This document shows, piece by piece, positions 1-5,442 of a DNA stretch of 8,397 nt; position 1 is the first letter of the stretch; every line of letters begins with the position of its first letter. Source of the stretch: Firmicutes bacterium UBA5473 (GTDB taxonomy: Bacteria; Bacillota; DTU084); contig DIQB01000092.1 of NCBI GenBank assembly GCA_002427165.1, positions 442-8,838 of the forward strand, given 5' to 3'. The translations under genes were made by a program, and so were the position numbers. The notes beneath the pieces were generated by a model. The model was not told the origin of the DNA. It worked only from the letters and a program-made list of their open reading frames with translations, and made no database searches.

Positions 1-75
1 GCAAAGGTAATTGAAAATCCCGCACTAAATAATGAAGCTGCCCTGCAGCAATTAGTGCTCAAATGGAAGGAGTAG
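1..75 (+). CDS. 3' end of an unidentified upstream gene
   Basis: Frame 1 is open from the first base and ends at TAG (73-75), giving the last 24 residues of a protein (begins AKVIENPALNN, ends LVLKWKE). The peptide looks like an amphipathic C-terminal helix. The stop lies 5 nt before the ATG of the DUF1015 gene, whose Shine-Dalgarno sits inside this gene's last codons, so the two are probably co-transcribed and translationally coupled. The fragment is too short to assign a family. In related bacteria DUF1015 genes can sit near serine-biosynthesis genes such as serA, but nothing in these residues proves that here. Confidence 0.6.
   Translation, partial: AKVIENPALNNEAALQQLVLKWKE
65..72 (+). 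promoter_or_regulatory. Shine-Dalgarno that decides the DUF1015 start
   Basis: GGAAGGAG ends 8 nt before the ATG at 81. The upstream in-frame ATG at 63 overlaps this site and has no ribosome-binding site of its own, so the ATG at 81 is preferred. Confidence 0.8.
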
Positions 76-80
76 ATAAT

Positions 81-1352
81 ATGGCAGAAGTCAGACCCAT
101 GAGAGGACTGCGCTACAACACAGAAAAGGTTTCGATGGAGAAGGTGGTGGCACCTCCCTATGATGTGATCTCCCCAAGCCAGCAGGAGGAATACTACAAA
201 AGTAGTCCTTATAACATCATCCGCTTGGAGCTTGGAAAAGAGGAAACAGGGGATAATGAGGCCAATAACCGCTATACCAGAGCTAAAGAAGCTCTCACTT
301 CATGGCGGGAAGAGGATGTATTGAGCCTGGATTCCAAACCCTCTTATTACGTGTATGAACAGGAATTTCAAGTGGATGGCAAAACATATCAGCGCCGTGG
401 CATCTTCGCGCGGCTGAAACTTGTTGACTTCTCAGAGGGCATTGTCTTGCCCCATGAGGAAACTCTCTCAGGACCCAAAGCAGATCGTAACCAGCTCCTT
501 GAGGCAACGAGGACAAACCTCAGTCCCATCTTTGGCCTTTTTGCAGATCAGGATAAAGAGATTGGCAAAATAATGGACGAGGTTTGCCAAGGAGAGCCAA
601 CAGTGGATTTTGTCGGTTTTGACAAAATCGGAGAACGTCTGTGGCAGGTTTCAGATGAGGATCTGGTGCAAAGGATCTCAGCTCTCTTTGGCCCTGAGAA
701 AATCTATATTGCAGATGGCCATCATCGCTATGAGACAGCTCTAGCCTTCAGCAAGAGGCACCCGGCGGCAGATGCCATCATGATCGTGCTGGTGCCTATG
801 AATAACCCGGGACTTGTGTGTCTTCCTACCCACAGGATGCTTGTGGATGTGGATTTGACAGGCCTACTTGATAGGCTCGACTCTAAGTTTGAGATTGAAA
901 GTTTTGCTCCGGATAGAGAGGCACAAAGCACAATTATCCAGGCCCTAGAGGAGCGCAAACATGCCTTTGGACTGATTTTACCAGACGGATATCATCTTCT
1001 AACCCTCAAAGAGGAGGCAGCACCCGATCCTGGGAAATTGGGAGTTTCTCCAGCCTACGCGGAGCTTGATGTGACTATTCTCCACAAGTTGATCCTTGAA
1101 GATGAACTTGGCATCGGCCAGGAGGAGCTGCGAGCCCAAACCAAGGTGCGCTATACCAGGTGCACCCAGGAGGCAGTTGACTCTGTCCTGGAGGGGAAGG
1201 TACTGGCATCGCTATTGATGGGTCCTCTGGATGCGACCGCTGTGAAGTTGGTGGCAGAGGCTGGAGAGAAAATGCCCCAAAAATCTACGTACTTCTACCC
1301 CAAGTTGATCACAGGTCTGGTTTTAAATCCATTGGATGAGCAAAATTCTTAA
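81..1352 (+). CDS. DUF1015 family protein
   Basis: This is a 423-residue soluble protein of unknown function, recognised as DUF1015 by its signature blocks. These are an N-terminal RPMRGLRY and PPYDVI (residues about 5-30), LPHEET (123-128), IADGHHRYETA (210-220, rich in potential metal or phosphate ligands D212, H214, H215) and a C-terminal MPQKSTYFYPK followed by GLVL (398-415). The length fits the family. No signal peptide or membrane segment is visible. The conserved DGHHRYET block suggests an enzyme active site, but I know of no established reaction and assign none. It begins 5 nt after the preceding gene and ends 43 nt before the Gin-like gene, so it probably belongs to the same transcript. 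The start at 81 is chosen over the ATG at 63 because of the well-placed GGAAGGAG. Confidence 0.88.
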   Translation: MAEVRPMRGLRYNTEKVSMEKVVAPPYDVISPSQQEEYYKSSPYNIIRLELGKEETGDNEANNRYTRAKEALTSWREEDVLSLDSKPSYYVYEQEFQVDGKTYQRRGIFARLKLVDFSEGIVLPHEETLSGPKADRNQLLEATRTNLSPIFGLFADQDKEIGKIMDEVCQGEPTVDFVGFDKIGERLWQVSDEDLVQRISALFGPEKIYIADGHHRYETALAFSKRHPAADAIMIVLVPMNNPGLVCLPTHRMLVDVDLTGLLDRLDSKFEIESFAPDREAQSTIIQALEERKHAFGLILPDGYHLLTLKEEAAPDPGKLGVSPAYAELDVTILHKLILEDELGIGQEELRAQTKVRYTRCTQEAVDSVLEGKVLASLLMGPLDATAVKLVAEAGEKMPQKSTYFYPKLITGLVLNPLDEQNS

Positions 1353-1382
1353 GGCTGCATATACTAGGGTATAAAGTCCCCT

Positions 1383-1389
1383 GGAGGTG
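1383..1389 (+). promoter_or_regulatory. Shine-Dalgarno that decides the gin start
   Basis: GGAGGTG lies 6 nt before the GTG at 1396. The in-frame GTG at 1387 is part of this site and so cannot be served by it; 1396 is therefore the better start. Confidence 0.75.
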
Positions 1390-1395
1390 AAAGCG

Positions 1396-1587
1396 GTGGC
1401 TGCCAAAATCCCACAGTGCCTATTGTGTGCACAGGAGGCAGAACCTCTACTTGTAATTTTAGATCAGGTTATTTGCCCCAGCTGCGAAAAGTTGCTTTTG
1501 GCAGCAAGTTGCCAAGAGGAGGCTTATGACGAGCTTCTAGAGAGTCTCCGCCCTTTAGCGGAGCTGATTTTGGCCCGGGCCTGCTGA
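1396..1587 (+). CDS. gin: Gin/CsfB-like anti-sigma-G factor (small zinc-binding protein)
   Basis: This is a 63-residue protein with two Cys pairs, C8xxC11 and C27PSC30 followed by E31, then an acidic helical tail (EEAYDELLESL). The pattern CxxC - about 15 residues - ICxxCE matches the Gin/CsfB family, zinc-binding inhibitors that keep sigma-G inactive in the forespore until engulfment is complete. Family size is about 60-65 residues. The context is strong support: in Bacillus subtilis csfB lies upstream of yaaO and tmk, and here the next genes are a YaaO-like decarboxylase and, two genes on, tmk. The start is GTG at 1396 (see its ribosome-binding site). The function is inferred from motif plus synteny; an unrelated small zinc ribbon is the alternative. 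Confidence 0.8.
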   Translation: MAAKIPQCLLCAQEAEPLLVILDQVICPSCEKLLLAASCQEEAYDELLESLRPLAELILARAC

Positions 1588-1626
1588 GCCTTTTTTCCAG
1601 GGGACAAGCTATCTGGAGGTTTTTTT

Positions 1627-3027
1627 GTGACCAAAAAGATGACGCCCTTGCTTGAGGGCGTCCGTCGCTACATAGAAGATAATTTAGCTCCCTTTCAAAC
1701 TCCGGGCCACAAACAGGGTCGCTGGGTGAGCAAAGATCTTAAGGATCTTATGGGAGAGGCTCCCTTTTTAATGGACCTCAGCGAGCCCCACGGAATAGAT
1801 TTGCCCGGTGCTTTGGCCCAGGCTCAAGATTTAGCCCGAGCCTCTTCTGGGGCCAAGGCCAGTTTCTTTCTCTGGAATGGAACTACAGGGGGGATCCTGG
1901 CCTCTTTTTTGGCTGCCTGTCCAGGCAAAAGAGTGCTTCTCTCCCGCTGTGCCCATCGTTCGGTTTTTGCAGCTTTGGCCCTAGCTGGAGCTGAGCCTAT
2001 CTATCTCCTTCCCCAAACACTCCCTAAATGGGAGATTTTTTTGCCTCCTTCTATAGAAGAATATAAGGACAAATTCAAAGCAGCAGATGCCCTCTTTCTC
2101 ACCCATCCCTCCTACTGGGGTTTGGCGCGGAATTGGCAAGAGCTCTTTTCTTTAGCCCATAGTCAGGACAAGCTTGTGATAGTGGATCAAGCCCACGGGC
2201 CCCACTTTCGGCTCTGCGGGAAGTTACCTCCAGATGCTATCGCTATGGGGGCTGATCTGGTGGTGGAGAGCACCCATAAGGTGAGCACCGCCCTGACCCA
2301 GGCTTCAATGCTGCATTTGGGAACGGAGCGCGTGGCACCTCCCTTGGTTTCGGAGGCGCTCTCTATGGTGCAAAGCACCAGCCCCTCGTTTTTGCTCCTT
2401 TGCTCCCTTGAGGCTGCAGTTGCACAAGATGCAAAAGCGGGACCACTTTGGGAGCGGACAGTCCAGCTGGCAGCTGGGGCTCGCGCGTGCTTGCAAGCTT
2501 TAGGCTGGCCTGTGCTCCATAAGGAGGAGCTGCCCCGAGGGATCGTGCAGGATCCAACGCGCTTGGTGGTGCATGTGCGGGGCAAGGGGCAAAGTGGGAT
2601 TGTTGCAAGCCAGTTTTTGAAGGAACGCGTCGGGATTGTTCCAGAGATGGCGGATCAGCACAATGTGGTCTTGCTCCTGACGCCTGCAGATGATGAGAAA
2701 ACAATAGAGCGCCTGGTTGCTGGCTTTGCTCTTTTAGCAAAGGAGGGCAAAGAAGCGGGAGCAATCCCCCAACCACCATTTCCCAAGGCTGTCCTTTCGC
2801 CGAAACTTGCCATCTGTGGGACCAGACAGCTACTTCCCCTCCAAAAGGCAGTGGGTGAGGTGGCAGGGGCTATGGTGGTTCCCTACCCACCGGGTATTCC
2901 TCTCCTTGCACCGGGGGATGCTATTGAAAAGGAACAGGTGGAGTATTTAACCTGGATCAGGAAGCAAGGTTGGCAGGTGGATGGCCTCACGTGTGAAGGC
3001 GAGATTTTAGTATACAGGGGAGGGTAA
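1627..3027 (+). CDS. Orn/Lys/Arg decarboxylase family PLP enzyme (YaaO-like)
   Basis: This is a 466-residue cytoplasmic fold-type I PLP enzyme. It shows TPGHKQG near the N-terminus (25-31), NGTTGG (84-89, cofactor phosphate region), CAHRS (108-112), HPSYWG (160-165), VDQAHGPHF (186-194, with D187 expected to contact the pyridine nitrogen) and ESTHK with K218 as the expected Schiff-base lysine, followed by TALTQAS. The length matches the short YaaO-type enzymes, which lack the N-terminal receiver-like wing domain of the large inducible decarboxylases. The expected reaction is decarboxylation of lysine, ornithine or arginine to a diamine or agmatine; the substrate cannot be read from sequence. 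The GTG start at 1627 has GGAGG 7 nt upstream. A perfect hairpin sits just inside the gene (1641-1662). The next gene starts 3 bp after its stop. Confidence 0.88.
   Translation: MTKKMTPLLEGVRRYIEDNLAPFQTPGHKQGRWVSKDLKDLMGEAPFLMDLSEPHGIDLPGALAQAQDLARASSGAKASFFLWNGTTGGILASFLAACPGKRVLLSRCAHRSVFAALALAGAEPIYLLPQTLPKWEIFLPPSIEEYKDKFKAADALFLTHPSYWGLARNWQELFSLAHSQDKLVIVDQAHGPHFRLCGKLPPDAIAMGADLVVESTHKVSTALTQASMLHLGTERVAPPLVSEALSMVQSTSPSFLLLCSLEAAVAQDAKAGPLWERTVQLAAGARACLQALGWPVLHKEELPRGIVQDPTRLVVHVRGKGQSGIVASQFLKERVGIVPEMADQHNVVLLLTPADDEKTIERLVAGFALLAKEGKEAGAIPQPPFPKAVLSPKLAICGTRQLLPLQKAVGEVAGAMVVPYPPGIPLLAPGDAIEKEQVEYLTWIRKQGWQVDGLTCEGEILVYRGG
1641..1662 (+). repeat. Perfect inverted repeat (hairpin) just inside the decarboxylase gene
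   Basis: GACGCCCT (1641-1648) and AGGGCGTC (1655-1662) form an uninterrupted 8-bp GC-rich stem with a 6-nt loop, 14 nt downstream of the GTG start. On the minus strand it is followed by ATCTTTTT, so it also has the outline of an antisense intrinsic terminator. The role is unproven. Confidence 0.5.
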
Positions 3028-3030
3028 GAG

Positions 3031-4569
3031 ATGCGCCAGGAAATTGTAGACGATTTAGATCAGCTGCTGGAGATTTTGCCCCAAAGGGTACAGGCGGCTT
3101 TGCGCAAGGAGGAGGAGCTCAGCTCGCTACTTGAGATTGTTTTAGATCTGGGTCGCAAGCCCCAGGCTCGTTTTCCCTCACGATTTTTGGATCTGGGCCC
3201 AGAGCCCGTGAGTCGTGAGGAGATAGAGCAGTTAGTGCAGAGGATGGGGCAGTTTGGCGATGATAATAGGGCCGGGATCGAGCGGACACTGCATAGGATC
3301 TCTGCAATCCGCAATCGCCGAGGGGATATCATCGGCCTCACCTGCAGGATCGGCAGGGCAGTTTATGGCACCATTGAGATCATCCGCGATGTGGTGGAGA
3401 GCGGTAAGAGTCTGCTTTTGATGGGCAAGCCTGGTGTTGGCAAGACCACCCTGCTTCGCGAGGTGGCCAGGGTCCTCAGCGATGAGTTTCAAAAGCGAGT
3501 TGTGATCGTGGATACCTCAAATGAAATCGCAGGTGATGGTGATATTCCTCATCCTGGAATCGGTTCTGCCCGCAGAATGCAGGTAGCGAAAGTGTCGCAA
3601 CAGGCTCAAGTGATGATTGAGGCTGTTGAGAATCACATGCCTGAAGTTGTGATCATCGATGAGATTGGCAATGAACGGGAAGCGGAGGCTGCTCGCACCA
3701 TAGCCGAGCGAGGGGTTACCCTAATTGGAACGGCCCATGGGATATCCCTGGAGAACTTGATCGTCAACCCTACGCTATCAGATCTCATCGGTGGCATCGG
3801 CGCTGTAACCTTGGGCGATGATGAAGCAAGGAGGCGCGGTACCCAAAAAACAGTGCTGGAGCGAAAAGCACCTCCTACCTTCGATACTATAGTTGAAATC
3901 CAGGATAAGGACAGATTTGCGATCCATTTTGATGTGACGCAAACTGTGGATAGCTTTCTTCGTGGGATCTTGCCCAGGCCTCAGATCCGCCAGCGGGCTG
4001 AGGATGGTAGTTGGCAAACTCTAGCCCAAACCCAAGAAGAGCCCTCTATGCAAGATGCCATCTATACTTATGAGGAGAATTATCAAACCGAGGAACCCCA
4101 GCGGATAGCTGGGAAGCTGAATCTGTTCAGCTATGCTGTAAGCCGCAATCGGTTGGAACAGGCGATTTTAGATCTGAACATACCTGTGAACCTGGTTGAG
4201 AATATTGATGAGGCGGATCTGGTACTAACCCTCAGGGGTCAATATAGGAAAATGCCAAACAGACTACGGGAGGCAGAGCGCAGAGGAATGCGTGTCTATA
4301 CCATCCGTAGCAATACTTATGTGCAGGTGAAGCGCTTTTTAGAGGATCTTTTTGGCAAGCGTTCTGAGGGTAGTGCTATGGTTGAAGCGGAAGAAGCAGC
4401 GCAGAGGGTGCTTCGAGAGGGCAAGTCGATCTCACTTTCCCCTCAGAATTCATACCTGCGGATGCTGCAGCATAATATTGCAGAACGTTATCAGCTAAAT
4501 TCAGAGAGCCAGGGAGAAGAACCACGCCGCTGTGTGGTCTTTAATCCTAAAGGGGGAGAGTACCGGTGA
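3031..4569 (+). CDS. Ycf45/SpoIIIAA-like AAA ATPase with C-terminal R3H domain
   Basis: This 512-residue protein has a P-loop ATPase core. Walker A is GKPGVGKTT (132-140, K138, T139), Walker B is VVIIDE (206-211), and the DTSNEIAGDGDIPHPGIG and GTAHG (233-237) segments are characteristic of the SpoIIIAA/Ycf45 branch of secretion-type ATPases. A linker near 320-355 is followed by a second conserved region (about 358-442). A C-terminal R3H-type domain contains R477xxxH481 and the YQLNSESQGEEPRR stretch, which typically binds single-stranded nucleic acid. There is no signal peptide or membrane segment. The biological role of this family is not established; homologues occur in sporulating Firmicutes, cyanobacteria and plastids. 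The ATG at 3031 has GGGGAGGG just upstream, and the stop overlaps the tmk start by 4 bp, indicating translational coupling. Confidence 0.9.
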   Translation: MRQEIVDDLDQLLEILPQRVQAALRKEEELSSLLEIVLDLGRKPQARFPSRFLDLGPEPVSREEIEQLVQRMGQFGDDNRAGIERTLHRISAIRNRRGDIIGLTCRIGRAVYGTIEIIRDVVESGKSLLLMGKPGVGKTTLLREVARVLSDEFQKRVVIVDTSNEIAGDGDIPHPGIGSARRMQVAKVSQQAQVMIEAVENHMPEVVIIDEIGNEREAEAARTIAERGVTLIGTAHGISLENLIVNPTLSDLIGGIGAVTLGDDEARRRGTQKTVLERKAPPTFDTIVEIQDKDRFAIHFDVTQTVDSFLRGILPRPQIRQRAEDGSWQTLAQTQEEPSMQDAIYTYEENYQTEEPQRIAGKLNLFSYAVSRNRLEQAILDLNIPVNLVENIDEADLVLTLRGQYRKMPNRLREAERRGMRVYTIRSNTYVQVKRFLEDLFGKRSEGSAMVEAEEAAQRVLREGKSISLSPQNSYLRMLQHNIAERYQLNSESQGEEPRRCVVFNPKGGEYR

Positions 4570-5189
4570 GTAGAGGTTTTTTTATCACCTTTGAAGGTCC
4601 CGATGGCAGTGGCAAGAGCACTCAAGCTCATTTTTTAGCCCAAAATCTTCAAGAGGAGGGCTACAGTGTCCTCCTCACCCGAGAGCCAGGGGGGACGGCT
4701 CTCGGTGAGGCTGTGCGAGGGATTTTGCTAGGGAAGGATCTCCAGATGTCAAATGAAACAGAGGCCCTTCTTTATGCTGCAGCAAGAGCCCAGCATGTAG
4801 AGGAGAAAATAAAACCTGCCCTAGAGCAAGGGAAGATTGTGATCTGCGATCGATTTGTTGATTCAAGCCTTGCCTATCAGGGCTATGGATTGGGACTTCC
4901 TTTAGAGGAACTGAAAAAAATCAATAGCTTTGCCGCTAGGGGTTTGAGGCCAAATTTGACTTTTCTTTTGGACCTTGAGCCTGAGCGTGGACTTGCCAGG
5001 GCCCGTATAGAACGGGGCCAGATGGACAGGATCGAGGAGCGAGCTCTTGAGTTTCATTCTAAAGTTCGCCATGGTTTTTTGGATCTAGCCAAACAGGAAA
5101 GGGAAAGGTTTTGTGTGCTCCAGATTGCAGATATGAGTAAAGAAGAAACAGCAGCTTTTATCTGGAATCAAACACTAAATCTTCTTTAG
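4566..5189 (+). CDS. tmk: Thymidylate (dTMP) kinase
   Basis: This 207-residue cytoplasmic enzyme phosphorylates dTMP to dTDP with ATP, the step that commits thymidylate to DNA synthesis. Visible motifs are the P-loop GPDGSGKST (11-19), REPGGT (39-44), DRFVDSSLAYQG (95-106, the DR dTMP-binding motif) and a basic LID segment ending RGQMDRIE (150-157). A LID with basic residues and no extra arginine in the P-loop resembles the E. coli-type (type II) enzyme. Length is typical. The GTG start at 4566 overlaps the preceding TGA and has GGGGGAG 7 nt upstream. In many Firmicutes tmk is followed by yaaQ and holB; here it is followed by a 250-bp spacer and an unrelated oxidoreductase. A 13-bp hairpin lies inside the gene at 4674-4709. 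Confidence 0.97.
   Translation: MSRGFFITFEGPDGSGKSTQAHFLAQNLQEEGYSVLLTREPGGTALGEAVRGILLGKDLQMSNETEALLYAAARAQHVEEKIKPALEQGKIVICDRFVDSSLAYQGYGLGLPLEELKKINSFAARGLRPNLTFLLDLEPERGLARARIERGQMDRIEERALEFHSKVRHGFLDLAKQERERFCVLQIADMSKEETAAFIWNQTLNLL
4674..4709 (+). repeat. Strong intragenic stem-loop in tmk
   Basis: The segment 4674-4687 pairs with 4697-4709 over 13 Watson-Crick base pairs, with one bulged C at 4680 and a 9-nt G-rich loop (4688-4696). It covers codons for the conserved REPGGT region, so part of it is constrained by protein sequence. No T tract follows, so it is not a terminator on the + strand. Confidence 0.5.
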
Positions 5190-5252
5190 ATTGCGTGATT
5201 TCATTCTGAAGAAAAAGGAATTTAACATAGGCGAAAAAAGTTTTACATTATA

Positions 5253-5279
5253 GGAGGATTTTGGAAACAGACGTAGAAT
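5253..5279 (+). promoter_or_regulatory. Candidate sigma-H promoter
   Basis: GGAGGATTT (5253-5261) and GTAGAAT (5273-5279) are separated by 11 nt and followed by AA. This fits every defined position of the Bacillus sigma-H consensus as I recall it (RnAGGAwWW, 11-12 nt, RnnGAAT). Transcription would begin near 5286, leaving a leader of about 155 nt. The AGGAGG inside it resembles a Shine-Dalgarno, but no credible reading frame follows. Sigma-H use here is an inference from sequence match alone. Confidence 0.5.
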
Positions 5280-5308
5280 AATTAATTTAGGACGTAATAA
5301 GGAAGTAG

Positions 5309-5327
5309 ACCCTTAAAATCAAAGGGT
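5309..5327 (+). repeat. Small leader stem-loop
   Basis: ACCCTT (5309-5314) pairs with AAGGGT (5322-5327) around a 7-nt loop. The stem is short (6 bp) and no T tract follows. It lies in the predicted leader between the sigma-H-like promoter and the large stem-loop. Confidence 0.3.
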
Positions 5328-5344
5328 AGTATAAATGGCAAGAC

Positions 5345-5390
5345 TTATTTAGAGGGAGCAAGCTATTTGTCCCTTCTAAATAACTTTATT
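5345..5390 (+). terminator. Possible intrinsic terminator or attenuator stem-loop
   Basis: 5345-5357 pairs with 5370-5383 over 13 bp with a single bulged base, around a 12-nt loop, and CTTTATT follows. The stem is mostly A-T with a GGGA/TCCC core and the T tract is interrupted, so as a terminator it would be weak. It could end read-through from tmk, or, because it lies downstream of the candidate promoter, attenuate expression of the oxidoreductase operon. It could also be an RNA-processing or mRNA-stabilising structure. Confidence 0.4.
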
Positions 5391-5428
5391 TGAAGCGCAT
5401 CGGGAAGGTATATTGGCAAGCAACTGGC

Positions 5429-5435
5429 GGGAGGA
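5429..5435 (+). promoter_or_regulatory. Shine-Dalgarno that decides the start of the oxidoreductase gene
   Basis: GGGAGGA lies 7 nt before the ATG at 5443. The upstream in-frame TTG at 5413 has only a weaker, closely spaced GGGAAGG. The flavin-domain homology also begins right after 5443 (TNFLGFELKSPL), so the ATG is preferred. Confidence 0.75.
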
Positions 5436-5442
5436 ACTGTTC

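Larger units (their letters stand above)
5190..5442 (+). other. AT-rich intergenic spacer with regulatory content, no gene
   Basis: This roughly 250-bp stretch is clearly AT-richer than the flanking genes. It holds a sigma-H-like promoter (5253-5279), a small stem-loop (5309-5327), a larger stem-loop (5345-5383) and the ribosome-binding site of the next gene. No GC-rich terminator is visible directly after tmk. I found no tRNA or other RNA gene and no remnant of yaaQ, yaaR or holB. Confidence 0.7.

Noticed and set aside
63..80. Upstream ATG extending the DUF1015 protein by six residues
   Set aside because: It overlaps the Shine-Dalgarno that serves the ATG at 81, and the family conservation starts after 81.
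1357..1376. TATACT and GCATA elements upstream of the Gin-like gene as a promoter
   Set aside because: No matching -35 or -10 partner at a suitable distance for sigma-A, sigma-E or sigma-F.
1572..1600. GGCCCGGGCC palindrome and T6 run after the Gin-like gene as a terminator
   Set aside because: The palindrome leaves only a 3-bp stem with a 4-nt loop, and it is separated from the T run by 9-10 nt.
2187..2779. Long minus-strand open frames (up to 138 codons) opposite the decarboxylase gene
   Set aside because: They lie fully antisense to a well-supported enzyme with conserved motifs, have no recognisable domain, and overlap each other in different frames.
5225..5252. Sigma-G-like pair ACATA and CATTATA in the spacer
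   Set aside because: The -10 fits, but the -35 lacks the leading G and the 16-nt spacing is short; kept only as a weak alternative to the sigma-H match.
5252..5281. AGGAGG followed by a six-codon TTG frame
   Set aside because: The spacing is only 3 nt and the frame is tiny; AGGAGG is better explained as part of the sigma-H -35 match.
5335..5352. Five-codon leader peptide frame (MARLI, stop) just before the large leader stem
   Set aside because: No convincing ribosome-binding site, and the residues show no run of a regulatory amino acid.
5413..5442. TTG start adding ten residues to the oxidoreductase
   Set aside because: The ATG at 5443 has a stronger, better-spaced ribosome-binding site and sits right before the domain begins.
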